Assembly: GCF_039555335.1 (NCBI RefSeq)
Contig: NC_092642.1
Coordinates: 61,917,776 to 61,981,775 of the forward strand
DNA from: Amphiura filiformis
Lineage: Eukaryota; Echinodermata; Ophiuroidea; Amphilepidida; Amphiuridae
Length of the DNA stretch: 64,000 nucleotides
Direction: 5' to 3'
Shown here in pieces: positions 1 through 10,596 of the stretch (the stretch's first letter is position 1; the number at the start of each line of letters is the position of its first letter). The translations under genes were made by a program, and so were the position numbers. Under the pieces are notes generated by a model. The model had not been told where the DNA came from, made no database searches, and saw nothing but the letters and a program-made list of their open reading frames with translations.

Positions 1-292
1 AATTGATCGTCGGCTTTACCTCCCAGCTACATACACTTTAAGAATATATCATTAGATTTATAAAATTTACTTCGAGGACTGTTTTATATATATATCAAAA
101 TGTGAAAAATATCAAATTTTAATAATTTGTCATAAAATTTGTATTATATGGTGAATTTCAAAAAATGAAAATTATTTGATATCAGAAAGACATTCTTCGT
201 ATTCAGAATACAATTTGATATGTCTGATGTGCTCTCACGTCCCACAAAAAATACTATCGAAACGCTCAAAACGCTCATTCCAGATCCCTTAA
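1..292. mobile_element. Fold-back element arm, right half (partial)
   Basis: One arm of a palindromic element that begins before the window. It runs from GATCGTCGGCTT at position 4 to the outer end CAGATCCC followed by TTAA at 289-292. The same arm occurs, paired with its inverted partner, at 5380-6621 and 58051-58686. There the outer ends are TTAA|GGGATC... and ...GATCCC|TTAA-like, so TTAA is the probable target duplication. No coding capacity is seen. Confidence 0.75.
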
Positions 293-679
293 TTGAAGAC
301 ATTTAACCCTAAGTACCATATATGTGACCCAATCTGATCCATTCAGGCCAAATTCCACAATTTTAAAAATTTGAGTTAATTACTAGATAGTAGGAATTTC
401 AATTGAATGAACACAGCTTTCAATAGCGTGACGAACATTTGCGTACACTATGCGATGTACGCCAGCGTGTGCGACTGTGCATGAGTAACGCGGAAGTGAA
501 TCCACCATGCCAATGCTCTTGCGATTGGTTAGTATTGTACCAAGGTTGTGCGTTCGAGTTGTAGTTTGAAATACGCGATATTACAATCGCGGTTGGATCA
601 AGTACAGGTTGAAAGCTGCATCCATTCAATTGGAAGTCCTACTATAACTTGCTCAGTACCTAAAATTACTTATGTTAAG
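293..679. other. No gene seen; weak repeat similarity
   Basis: AT-rich sequence without a credible coding region. The stretch 420-640 weakly resembles the repeat at 4910-5290 and 10597-11240 (GCGTACAC..GCCAGCGTG-type words), so it may be a diverged fragment of that family. Confidence 0.4.
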
Positions 680-1100
680 GTAATACACTATTTTAAAGTG
701 TTGCGATTTGGTAGTTCACAACATCTTGCGAATGGTAATGAGCTTTGGCAAAAATTGCATTGCTCATTTCCTTGCGAGCGTGTAGAAGAATTCAAATATC
801 ACAGAAATAATTTTGTAGGTCCTGTGGTTCTTGAGTTATGTTGTAAAGAGGGCTGAAACAACAACACTTTTGTAAAATGTACATAACTCATTAACAACAA
901 TAAACAATAAACAACAATAAATTAAGCAAGTTTTCAAATTATATAATTTGTAGAATGAACCTTTGCAAAACATAAAGGTGTTATTTGTCAATAATTTATT
1001 GATCTAGAGAATGAAAATCGATTTTTTTTGGTTGCTTCGACCAACAACTCCTCGTCTACCCTTAAATCCCAAGGTCGCTTGAACACTTGGTTGCAAAGTT
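680..1100. repeat. Interspersed repeat, uninterrupted copy
   Basis: Closely matches 24058-24354 plus 25751-25815, sharing the stretches around GCGATTTGGTAGTTCACA, AGAGGGCTGAAACAACAACA and GGTTGCTTCGACCAACAAC. This copy is continuous. The second copy is split at the TA matching position 1005-1006 by a 1.4-kb element, so this copy shows the empty site. Confidence 0.75.
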
Positions 1101-1156
1101 ATGAACCTGTTAAATGTTAATTTTATTTGTTTTTTCTCCTAACGTTTTTGCTTATA

Positions 1157-1616
1157 TCGAGGGTTGACAAACAGAAGGCCTTTACTCACTTTTGGCCACT
1201 TTGAGATTTTGGTACCAAAATAATCTGTAATACCCACAAATTCTTAAAATCATAAAGCCTTAAGAGGTTACACCCTGCCCAATTTGTGCCTATTTTTGCA
1301 TTTTTCTCAAAAATTATAGCGCATTGGTGACAAGTAAGATATGTACATAAAAGGGGCAAGGACTGCAACTGCAGTAGTTGTAGTCCTTGCCCCTATAATA
1401 TACATATTTAACTTGCCACCTATGTGCTATAATTTTGAGAAAAATGCAAAAATAGGCACAAATTGGCCAGGGTGTAGTACCCCTAACTCAATCAACTTCC
1501 TATTGCATCTATAGCACCAATAATACTTAGTCACATTTCAATGCAAAATATTATTTTACTCATTTTTCTCAAAAAGGCACTTTTTGAGTTGAGGCCTTCT
1601 GTTTGTCAACCCTCGA
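1157..1616. mobile_element. Palindromic MITE with 24-bp perfect TIRs
   Basis: Perfect 24-bp inverted ends (TCGAGGGTTGACAAACAGAA.. at 1157 and its complement ending at 1616). A central hairpin around AGGGGCAAGGACTGCAACTG lies at 1350-1395. Inner sequence (GAGAAAAATGCAAAAATAG) is shared with 11080-11180. No ORF. Confidence 0.75.
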
Positions 1617-1838
1617 ATTATCTTAGTTTTATTATAATTGCTGACATTAGCCTGATTGGACCAGATCTGGTCACAAATAAAATAATTATTCAAGTTTGTT
1701 CAGCTTAAAATAGGCGATAAAAAAAGGACTCATAACATCCGTGTATTATATATAGATATAGAATGGCATGCACTCAGTTGGGCACATCACTTGTGCTAGT
1801 TGCACGTTGCATAATGCGTGACTGGTGCATGCTTATGT

Positions 1839-2159
1839 GAATTTACCCGGGGGGGGGGGGGTTCTCAGTACAGCCTTTTGGTATATCAATGACCCCTTTT
1901 TCAAAGCCTATTTTGGTATATGAATGGGTCCTTTTTTCAAAATTTTCTCAATTTTTTCGGAAAATAGCCCAATTTTTCCCTAATCGAGCCAAAATTGTCA
2001 AAATTTTCCCAAAATTTTGTAAAAATTTGTAAAAAATAAGACAATTTGGGTTAAATTCCTTGAATTTCTTGAAAAATTGGTATATTTATGGGTCCACTTT
2101 CAAATTCTCAGCGGCATGTCCCTACCAAAAACAAACTTGAGTACCCCCCGGGAATTTAC
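1839..2159. mobile_element. hAT-like MITE with 8-bp TSD GAATTTAC
   Basis: Body 1847-2151 begins CCGGGGGGG and ends ACCCCCCGG. It is flanked by the exact 8-bp direct repeat GAATTTAC (1839-1846 and 2152-2159). An 8-bp duplication is typical of hAT elements. Non-coding, with internal inverted segments (TTGGTATAT motifs). Confidence 0.7.
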
Positions 2160-2160
2160 G

Positions 2161-2860
2161 CGTGCGTGAATTGGGACTTTATTAACATGGGCAGTAACAA
2201 CCAAATAATTTTCACCCATTATCAGCCAAACAAACTTTAAATGGATAATTTTGCTTAGTATATTTTAATATGTCATTTGGCACCATGCAATTTCATTTTC
2301 CGAAGTTATCCCGAATTGAATGGAGAAGTGAGCATTTCAAAAGTGACAAATTTGGGTTATTTCCTCTTTCAGGGTGACAGGCACTATGGATCACTATGGC
2401 CTCATCCCAATGGCATAGTTCAATAACCTCAATTAAACAATCATAGTGCAAAATTTGACCTCATCAAGTTGCAGAGTGTGAGTTTTTGTACCCAAATTTT
2501 CAAAGGTCATTCAATGAATGTGCAATTGTATTGGGGTTTTAACCGTGCCCCTGATAGATGAGCATGTGATTCCTACAGGCTAACAGGCTGACAGATCATC
2601 ACTCGCTTGCCGTGCTCATAATTTCGTGTTCCAAGAATTTTGTCAATTTTTTAATGCTCTTTTTTATTCAAATTGGTATTAACTTGGGAAAATAAAGTTG
2701 CAAAATGTTGAATAAGGTACCAAAATATGCGGAACAAATTCTCCATCTTTTAACTACTTCATTGATTCTCACCTACCTTTGTGAGAAATTGATCGTGATA
2801 CATACATTTATGATATTGATACTTGCATGTTAATGGCCTCTTATTTTGTTACTCATTTGC
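2161..2860. other. No gene seen; possible poly(A) signal for the minus strand
   Basis: No coding region recognised. An AATAAA hexamer on the minus strand (2663-2668) lies about 200 nt beyond the stop of the zinc-finger array and could serve as its polyadenylation signal. Confidence 0.3.
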
Positions 2861-2864
2861 ATGT

Positions 2865-3537
2865 CTAGTCAGACTTCTGAATCATGTGGCATGAGAGAAA
2901 CTTGTAATATCCAACAGTTATTTCCATGAATGAGGTTTCTGTGTTACCAGTTTTGATATGAATCCTTTCATGTACAGTCTTTTCACCTGCCCGTGAGAAG
3001 CTCTTGTTGCAATACTGGCATCCATATGGTTTCTCTTTGGTATGAACCCTTTCATGTATTGTCCTGTCACCTGCCTGTGAGAAACTTATGTTGCAATACT
3101 GGCATCGATATGGTTTCTCTTTTGTATGAACTCTTTCATGTACAGTCTTCTCATCGGTCCGTGAGAAGCTCTTGTTGCAATACTGGCATCGATATGGTTT
3201 CTCTTTGTCATGAACCCTTTCATGTCTTGTCTTGCCACCAGCTACTGCGAAACTCCTGTTGCAATACTGGCATCGATATGGTTTCTCTTTGGTATGAACC
3301 CTTTCATGATTAGTTTTGTTACCTACCACTGAGAAACTCATGTTGCAATACTGGCATCGATATGGTTTCTCTTTGGTATGAATCCTTTCATGTTTAGTCT
3401 TGTGATCTGCCCGTGAGAAACTCTTGTTGCAATATTGGCACCGATATGGTTTCTCTTTGGTATGAACCCTTTCATGTACAGTCTTTTCACCTGCCTGTGA
3501 GAAACTTATGTTGCAATACTGGCATCGATATGGTTTC
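2865..3537 (-). CDS. C2H2 zinc-finger array, distal half (7 fingers)
   Basis: This frame encodes seven back-to-back 28-residue C2H2 fingers joined by TKEKPY linkers, followed by a non-finger tail of about 30 residues and a stop at 2865. Each finger is CxxC-x12-HxxxH with the core CQYCN.SFS and HERVH. It follows the upstream half (3538-4156) in a different frame: a net 2-nt gain in the linker near 3537-3545 separates them. Contact residues (-1, 2, 3, 6) differ from finger to finger (Q/G/E/V, R/D/H/K, V/G/N/N, V/G/G/R and so on). Helix position 4, normally Leu, is Lys (Arg in one finger). Likely a nuclear DNA-binding protein or its remnant. Whether both halves are joined in a mature transcript cannot be told. 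Confidence 0.7.
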
Positions 3538-4156
3538 ACTCACTTTTATGAACCCTTTCATGTATAGTCTTGTGATCTGCCCTTGAGAAGCTCTTATTGC
3601 AATACAGGCATCGATATGGTTTCTCTTTGGCATGGACCCTTTCATGTGTAGTCTTGGGACCTGCCTGTGAGAAACTCTTGTTGCAATGCTGGCATCGATA
3701 TGGTTTCTCTTTGGTATGAACCCTTTCATGTGTTGTCTTTTCACTTGTCCGTGAGAAACTCTTGTTGCAATACTGGCATCGATATGGTTTCTCTTTTGTA
3801 TGAACCCTCTCATGTGCAGTCTTGTCACCTGCCTGTGAGAAGCTCTTGCTGCAATACTGACAAAAATATGGTTTCTCTTTGGTATGAACCCTTTCATGTA
3901 TAGTCTTTTCACTTGTCCGTGAGAAACTCTTATTGCAATACTGGCATTGATATGGTTTCTCGTTGGTATGAACCCTTTCATGTCTAATCTTGTCACCTGT
4001 CCGTGAGAAGCTCTTGTTGCAATACTGACATCGATATGGTTTCTCTTTGGTGTGAACCCTTTCATGTATAGTCTTGTGACTCCCGTGTGAAAAACTCTTG
4101 TTACAATATTGGCATCCAAACCATTTTTCTTTGGTAGCTATCTTTGGTAGTGCCAT
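3536..4156 (-). CDS. C2H2 zinc-finger array, proximal half (7 fingers, premature stop)
   Basis: The open frame starts upstream without ATG; the first ATG is at 4156 (residues MALPKIATKEKW). Seven C2H2 fingers of 28 residues follow, with TKEKPY-type linkers, ending at TGA 3536-3538. Every finger has CxxC-x12-HxxxH. Variable contact residues include H/S/H/I, R/G/D/R, R/S/E/I, Q/G/D/A, R/S/E/T, Q/G/P/T and R/D/H/I. Helix position 4 is Lys in all seven. The stop comes from a net 2-nt gain in the linker after finger 7; seven more fingers continue in the next frame. The change also creates GTGAGT (minus strand, 3538-3543), a good splice-donor hexamer. No KRAB, SCAN, ZAD or BTB domain is visible; an upstream exon may exist. 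Role: probable sequence-specific nucleic-acid binding, target unknown. Confidence 0.75.
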   Translation of the reverse strand: MALPKIATKEKWFGCQYCNKSFSHGSHKTIHERVHTKEKPYRCQYCNKSFSRTGDKIRHERVHTNEKPYQCQYCNKSFSRTSEKTIHERVHTKEKPYFCQYCSKSFSQAGDKTAHERVHTKEKPYRCQYCNKSFSRTSEKTTHERVHTKEKPYRCQHCNKSFSQAGPKTTHERVHAKEKPYRCLYCNKSFSRADHKTIHERVHKSE

Positions 4157-4334
4157 CTTCTCACCAGCTTGCAAGGAATGTCACAATTATATTGCCAGGG
4201 ATATGGTGTCAATCTTGGTATAAGCCTTTTAATGTGAACTTGTCTGTTCTTGTAATTCTGGAACAGAAGATAAACTAGTGGTAAATGGCGGTCATAGACC
4301 ACAAACCTAGCTGGGTTGTGTGGAAAATATTCTA

Positions 4335-4895
4335 AAATGTTCTCCTGGTCATGAGGTTTGTTCTCACCGAGTTTGAGTCCCATACCCCTTACAGATGTCC
4401 AGAAAATGCATTTCTAAAATTTGGCCTCTGCATGACCTTTGACCTGACCCATGTAAAATATTCCCCTGGTCACGAGATTTTTTTATCACTGAGTTAGAGT
4501 CCCATACCCCTTACAGATGTCCAGATAATGGAATTCTAAGATTTGACCCGAGATGACCTTTGACCTGACCCTTGCAAAATATTCCCCTGGTCATGTGATT
4601 TGTCATCACTGAGTTTGAGCTCCATACCCCTTACAGATACCCAGAAAATGAAATTATAAGATTTGACCCAGATAACCTTTGACCTGACCCCTGCAAAGTG
4701 TTCCAAAATGTTCCCAAGATCAATAAGTTTGTTGTCACCAACTTTGAGCCCCGTACCCCTTACAGATGACCAGGAAATGCATTTCTAAAATTTGACCTCT
4801 GCATGACCTTTGACCTGACCCCTGCAAAATGTTCCCCTGGTCATGAGATTTGCTGTGTGAGCCCCATACCCTTTACAGATGTCCAGATAATGTAA
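4335..4895. repeat. ~120-bp tandem repeat carrying DR1-like motifs
   Basis: About 4.5 copies of a roughly 120-bp unit, recognisable by CCTTACAGAT recurring near 4388, 4510, 4630, 4758 and 4870. Three units contain the exact 13-mer TGACCTTTGACCT (4433, 4554, 4804) and one a single-mismatch form (about 4674). Its complement is AGGTCAAAGGTCA, the DR1 consensus for RXR/HNF4-type receptors. It lies immediately 5' of the minus-strand zinc-finger array. Confidence 0.75.
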
Positions 4896-4909
4896 TTGTA
4901 AGATTTTAA

Positions 4910-5290
4910 CCCTTAAAGCCATATTATAACATTTGCTGAGGAGGACGCCCTCACTGAATTTTTTTAATTCATTTTTTACACGATTTAATTGTACTTTATT
5001 AAACCAATATACCTTGCAAAAATCAAGACTCTAGGTGCTGTAGTTTTGTCAAAATCAGAGATTTTGAATAAAAGGCTGATTCAGCCATTTATTATTACGA
5101 TGGAATCGTTAGTCGAACGCATACACGATGTTCATAACACACAGTATGTATGCCGGCGTGGGCGACGGTGATATACACAACAAAGGGTCGTACCACAACA
5201 TGACCGAAGGAGTGGTATGTATTGGCGACACGTGCGCTGGTAGTAAATTCCAATTTTCTTTGCTTTGCCGTAGTTGTTCGGCTCAAGAAT
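4910..5290. repeat. Interspersed repeat, forward copy
   Basis: Starts TTAAAGCCATATT and contains GCTGAGGAGGACGCCCTC. It is the inverted counterpart of 10597-11240. A 55-56 codon frame (minus strand here, 5095-5270) is similar in both copies (KQRKLEFTTSA.. to ..CV.LT.PS). No known protein is recognised. Confidence 0.65.
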
Positions 5291-5379
5291 AAAAGGGGCT
5301 ATATATCTGACAGTAAAAGCTAACAGTTTATGGCAAAGAGATGGTATTCTATTTTGTTTGAAAATGTTATAATATTGCT

Positions 5380-6621
5380 TTAAGGGATCTAGAATGAGCG
5401 TTTATGGCGTTTTGACAGTATTTTTGTGGGACATATCGAGCACCTCAGACGTGTCGAATTGCATTCTGAATACTGAAGCATGTCTTTCTGATATCAAATA
5501 ATTTTCATTTTTGAAATTCACGATATAATACAAATTTTATGACAAATTATTAAAATTTGATATTTTTCAAATTTTTGATATATAACAGTCCTCGAAATAA
5601 ATTTTATAAATCTAATGATATATTCTTAAAGTGTATGTAGCTGGGAGGAAAAGCCGACGATCAATTGAATATATGAATACAAAAGCCACCTAAGTCCATA
5701 CTTAAACCAAATTGAGTTAAGCATGGGAAAGTGTTCCTTTACATAGGCCTGTCATATGTATGAAAGAATAACTCAAATTCATCCTCTGTGTCTATTGAGC
5801 ATGTGAAAAATAGCATGTATGAAAGAATCACCCAATTCCATGATTTGAGTCTTGTAACACATTGATTAAAATCCAGTATGTATAAAAGTCCACTTGTAAG
5901 ACATTCATTGCTAGAGAGTGACTTTTGAAAAAAAAATGGGTTTAATAAAGGAAAGTGTGTGGTTTATATTACATGGCAGAATGCTTATCAACATTATACA
6001 TACCTGTGCGCTTTATTTTGTATTATCTTACTAGTGGTAATCTCATTCTAACATTGTTGTCTTTGTATATGATTCAAAAAACCACCTAAGTCCAAAATTT
6101 AAAATGAACCCCACGAAGTCCCTGAAATGCTAATCGTCATACCTAATACAGGTTAATCCACTCATTTGCACGTAAAACTTACCATATTGACCAGGTAAAT
6201 CTAACTGAAGGAATTAAAATGATACACAGGTTTTTCTCTCAAAATCACTTCCCATGGACTTAGGTGGCTTTTGTATTCATGTATTCAATTGGAAATTTTG
6301 ACCTTTTATATTGAAGATATGGATTTTTCAATACGAAAGGTCAAAATTTTCAATTGATCGTCGGCTTTTCATCCAACCTACATACACTTTAAGTATAAAT
6401 CATCAGAATATAAAGTTTACTTCAAGGACTGTTAAATATCAAAAATATCAATTTTTTAATGATTTGCCATAACATGTGTATTACATTGCGAATTTCAAAA
6501 AATCAAAAATTATTTGATATCAGAAGGACATTCTTCGTATTCAGAATGCAATTCGATATGTCTGATGTGCTCTAATGTCCCACAATAAATACTGTCCAAA
6601 CGTTCATACCCCTTCCCTTAA
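5380..6621. mobile_element. Fold-back element with TTAA ends, complete
   Basis: Left arm 5384-5661 and right arm from about 6350 to 6617 are long imperfect inverted repeats. Outer ends are TTAA|GGGATCTAGAATGAGCG and ..CCCCTTCCC|TTAA. The inner ends meet at CAATTGATCGTCGGC. Same family as 1-292 and 58051-58686. A second MITE (5662-6291) is inserted near the centre. Non-coding; no transposase seen. Confidence 0.8.
5662..6291. mobile_element. Nested MITE with CAATTG boundaries
   Basis: Inverted termini of about 38 bp begin CAATTGAATATATGAATACA and contain AAAGCCACCTAAGTCCAT; the right end is the complement. A near-identical element lies at 48122-48751. The uninterrupted fold-back copy at 58320 shows the target as a single CAATTG, so CAATTG (or part of it) is probably duplicated on insertion. 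Non-coding. Confidence 0.8.
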
Positions 6622-6889
6622 TGATCTTTGACCCCAATTCTGTATGCAAGTTATATGCGTGTAGTATAGCCAATGTAATTATGCAGAAGCATTTTAAATA
6701 TCGGAAATGCCCCCTTAATGACCTTTTACCCCAATTCTGTTTAGACCCTATGGCCGAAACATATGTGCAAGTTATGTAATTGTAGGGTGTAACATGTAGG
6801 AGGAGAAGCATTTTAAAGTTTGTTACCAGAAGAAGAAAGAAAGAGAGAACTAGATATATTGCAGCCTCATAAGGCTACCAAGTCCAGCC

Positions 6890-7600
6890 TTGACCTTGAA
6901 GTGACCTCTGATGACCTTGAAGATTTGGAGCACAATTTATTGCCTTTCCATAAAAAATGTAGCCATTAAGTTTAATAACAATCTAGCTAAACTAATTTGA
7001 CCTTTGTTGACCTCTGACCTTGAAATTACCTCCATTTTGTTTTCAATCATATCAATATTACATATTCCAATTTAAATTTAAATTTTTCCTCACATCAAGG
7101 ATGATTTTTGCCAAGTTTAAGCACAATCAAGCCCATTTCACATTTGACCTCGTTTGACCTTTGACCTTGGGTGCCTTCAGGTTGATATTTTACGGTTTCA
7201 TACTCCCTAAGTGTCAGGGATCATTTTCCGCAAGTTACAGCTCGATCGGAGCAACTTCCAATTTGACCTAATCTTTGACCTCGGATGACCTTTGCCGTTT
7301 CATACTCCTGTAATCATGTCAGGAATCATTTTCCTCAAGTTACAGCCCAATCAGAGCAACATAAAATTTGATCTGATCTTTGACCTTGGATGTACTTTAT
7401 GGTTTCATACTCCCCAAGTGTCAGGGATCATTTTCTGCAAGTTACAGCCCGATTGGAGCAACTTTAAATTTGACCTGACCTTTGAACTCAGATGACCTTT
7501 GCGGTTTCATACTCCCAGGGATTGTTTTCCCAAAGTTATAGTCCCATCGGAGCAACTTTAAATTTGACCTGACCTTTGACCTGGGCAAAGTTTAACATTT
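6890..7600. repeat. ~100-bp tandem repeat rich in TGACCTTTGACCT
   Basis: Degenerate array with a unit of about 102-106 bp marked by GGTTTCATACTCC (about 7195, 7297, 7402, 7503) and CAAGTTACAGCCC. It contains exact TGACCTTTGACCT at 7155 and 7570 and many single TGACCT half-sites. No ORF supported. Confidence 0.65.
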
Positions 7601-8059
7601 GTGTGAACCCCCCCACTATGCTGCCCTCCCACCCATGAACAAGCGAAATTGCACTCTTAACAGTTCTCGACCCCCCCGAAAAAAAATCTTATGTGAGATC
7701 CACTGTTACCATCTTCTGTGGCTAAGATTCTGCTTTTAAAATAATACTTGGGTATTTCACAATATTTACTTTTCAGCTTCTTGGATAAAATTCAAGTTGT
7801 GGCTTTTCTACTATAATGTAGGTTACCGTGCCTAATCATAGCTGTTCTTTCACATTTTAAAAAGATGCTCAAAGCCAAATCAGGCTAATTTTAACATGTG
7901 ACCTCATTTGACCTTTAAGCTGTGGTACAATATATACAAAGCTTGTGCCAGTGGTTCTTCTGACCAAGGTTAGTGGTCATAGCATTTTAAAGATTTTCAC
8001 GTAATGACCTCTAATAACTCCTACATGACCTTTCACCCCTGTGTATAACTTAGAAGGAG
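7601..8059. other. No gene seen
   Basis: Unassigned sequence with scattered GACCT words continuing from the preceding array; nothing else recognised. Confidence 0.4.
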
Positions 8060-8165
8060 CTTGGGTCATAGTCTCGGTTCCAGCCGATTTGTGGTCCTTC
8101 GGCGCTAAACAAACCGTTTAGTGACAGAGGAACACAAACCGGCTGGACCGAGACAACTTGGGTCA
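8060..8165. mobile_element. 84-nt hairpin flanked by 9-bp direct repeats
   Basis: Inverted arms 8071-8110 (GTCTCGGTTCCAGCCG...) and 8116-8154 (...CGGCTGGACCGAGAC) form a stem of about 38 bp around a 5-nt loop. CTTGGGTCA occurs directly before (8060-8068) and after (8157-8165), as expected of a target duplication. Probably a very small MITE; a transcribed hairpin RNA is an alternative. Confidence 0.6.
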
Positions 8166-8480
8166 GTGCTGCTTGTGGCCAAGTTTGGTCGAAATTAGCG
8201 CAAGCGTCTGGCACTCATTTTAAAAGATGGTTTGACGAAAGAAATGGAAGAAGAAGATTCCCCTGCTCAACAATATATCATGCCACCTGATATAAGAAAC
8301 TATACAAGAGTCCAGCCGTCGCTCGGCTGCAGGCGCGGATTCAGCCCCCCCCTCCTCCTCCCAAAAAAGAGGAAAGGAGAGAAGAGAAAGAAAGAGGAAA
8401 AAAGGAGAAAAAGAGAAGGGGAAGGAAAAGTTAAATTGCACGTAATTGAGTAGATCTATGTCTAAATAAACCGCACAGTC
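8166..8480. other. No gene; purine-strand-biased tract
   Basis: Includes an almost pure A/G tract on the plus strand from 8369 to 8430. Open frames here are low-complexity artefacts. Confidence 0.4.
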
Positions 8481-9925
8481 GGGTCAATTAAAAGTAGGCC
8501 CTATAATATTTAGGCCTATGATTATATTAGGCATTGCTTGAAGGCGGGTCCTCTGCCCAAAAGCATGTGAAAATTATTGCAGGCCCGCCGATATGCAGGG
8601 CCCGTCACATTTTATCACCAAAGTGATAGACGGACTCCATGCATGCTGACTTCAACATCGATCCATGGATGCTTTAATTGTGAATCTTAGGCCTATAATA
8701 AGGGTCAATCAAAAGTAGGCCCTATTATACCGGTACCCCAGGTCAACATAAAAAGTGGTAACCATGTGTGTTCTAAATTTCGCGGAAAAGGAGTATTTTG
8801 TTGACTGAAATCGCGGACCGCGAAATCGCGAAAAAGGGGGTATTCTGAGCATTGTCTCCGCGAAATTTAAAAAAAAAGGGGTATTTCACGAATTCTACGA
8901 CCGACCGAGTGATATTTTTCCTTGGTTTTAATTCTGTTCGAATTCTGATGCATGTAAGTTTTATTTTGTATCTTTGTTTCTCTTCCCCTGTTGCACTTGA
9001 AGTTTGGCGTGCGCCGGTTCGTTCGTGAAGTAAATAAATCAAAGTAAGCTTACCGGGGCATTTGACATGTGTCAAACTAAGATATTTTAATATTTTATGT
9101 ACATAATATGAACATGCATGATGTTCCTAGATAATGTAGAAGCTGTACATGCACGATGATCTCCCAGAGGTGTCTGAACTGGGATAACCTGGATGGGAAC
9201 CTGGACTGATACCACAAAATTGTACATTTGAATTTCTACTATCTGTTTCTGTATGTGTTTAAGATATATCTGATCTGAGTATCCAACCCATAGTGTTGTG
9301 CAGCCTGAGGTCTTGTGTCAAAACTTGGGTACCACAATACTTTAAAGGAACCTCTGTACACAAAACTTCGAGGGATTGTTCCTCTTTGGTTCATTTTCAA
9401 TTAAAATCAGTATACAGGCATTGTAATTACCCCAGTTAATAACACAGGATCATCTGGGAGTACAACAGACACAAAGTAATGTTCATACTTGCACATTTTG
9501 TACTTAATATATTAAAATATTTGGAGTCATTGAAAAGGGGTGTCTTGAAATCTTCTCATTGAAAACCATGAAAAAAGGGGTATTTTTTACCCTTATTTTG
9601 TCAGTAATATAGCAAAAAAGGGGGGTAAAATCAATGAAAAATCAGTGAAAAGGGGGGTTTTGAAAAAAGGAAGAACACACATGGTTACCACTTTTTATGT
9701 TGACCTGGGGTACCGGGCTATTATATAGGCCTGTGATTATTTTAGGCATTGCTTGAAGGCGGATCCTCTGCCCAAAAGCATGTGAAAATTACTGCAGGCC
9801 CGCCGATATGCAGGGCCCGTCACATTTTGTCACCAAAGTCAGTAGGCCTATAAGACGGACTCCATGCTGACTTCAACATCGATCCATGCATGCTTTTATT
9901 GCGAATCTTAGGCCTATAATAGGTG
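8481..9925. repeat. Tandem duplication (~221-bp unit), second unit interrupted
   Basis: Unit 1 runs from GGGTCAATT at 8481 to about 8701. Unit 2 starts at 8702 (GGGTCAATC) and ends near 9925. They share GGCATTGCTTGAAGGCGG, CCCGCCGATATGCAGGGCC and GACTTCAACATCGATCCATG. Unit 2 is opened near its start by the element at 8730-9716. Confidence 0.7.
8730..9716. mobile_element. Non-autonomous DNA element with 44-bp TIRs
   Basis: Perfect inverted ends of 44 bp start CCGGTACCCCAGGTCAACAT and finish with the complement at 9716. The flanks share CTATTATA (8722-8729 and, one base off, 9718-9725), compatible with an 8-bp hAT-type duplication. It is inserted inside the second unit of a tandem repeat. No transposase seen. 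Confidence 0.7.
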
Positions 9926-10590
9926 TCAGTGTACACATTTAAAATTTTGCAAATTGAGTACGAGCCCTTTTTTGTTTTAAAAAGCAATGATATTTAATGT
10001 AAAAATGATGCACCAAATGGTTTCAATTGGCCCTTCATTTTGCAAAATTTCCGAACGTCTGAGGGGGAACACCTCAGACACCCCCTGCGTAGGCCTATAT
10101 AAACAACTGCCCGTTTTTGCTTCTGTATTTCAAGCCTAGCACTTGATGTTTTAACCAATAATTTATACAATAACAGTGAAAAAAAGTGGATTCAATTGGC
10201 CTGTCATTTCGAAAAAAAAATTCTGCTTTTTCAAACTAAAATTTTACACAATAATAGTAACAAAATGGTCCACCAAATGCCTTCAATTAGGTCTTCATTT
10301 TGCAAAAGTTTCTCACTTCATGAGTGGGGCACATTCAGACACCCCTGCGTAACACCACTTTACGGGTACATATAAAGCAATAATTAATACAATAAAAGCC
10401 AAAACCTGTCCACGAATGGCTTCAACTAGGCTGTTTTTTCGCAAATTTTAGGCTTTTTCAAATTAAAATTTTACACAATAATAGTGACAAAATGGTCCAC
10501 CTAATGGCTTCAATTGGGTCTTTATTTTCCAAAAGTTTCTAACTTCTCAGGGAGCACATCCCCTTCAGACACCCCCCCCCCTGCGTCGCG
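9926..10590. repeat. Degenerate tandem repeat, about three units
   Basis: Three related blocks share ACACAATAATAGT, AAAATGGTCCACC, GGCTTCAATT and CAGACACCCC..TGCGT (near 10080, 10340 and 10570). No gene. Confidence 0.55.
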
Positions 10591-10596
10591 CAATTT

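Noticed and set aside
3487-4119. Second long minus-strand frame across the zinc fingers (TRVSHGQV..MKGF repeats)
   Set aside because: Periodic only because it is an alternate frame of the 84-bp finger repeat; lacks Cys/His ligands.
1-5667. Window start and 5380-5661 are inverted repeats, suggesting one 5.6-kb transposon carrying the zinc-finger gene
   Set aside because: Complete fold-back copies at 5380-6621 and 58051-58686 show that each pair of arms is a small element of its own; the arm at 1-292 is the right half of a separate copy.
5380-6621. Assignment of TTAA elements to piggyBac
   Set aside because: Terminal bases (GGG outward) differ from the usual CCC start and no transposase is present; left unassigned.
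8220-8453. Overlapping 73-codon frames on both strands
   Set aside because: Low-complexity purine/pyrimidine tract; no motif or conservation.
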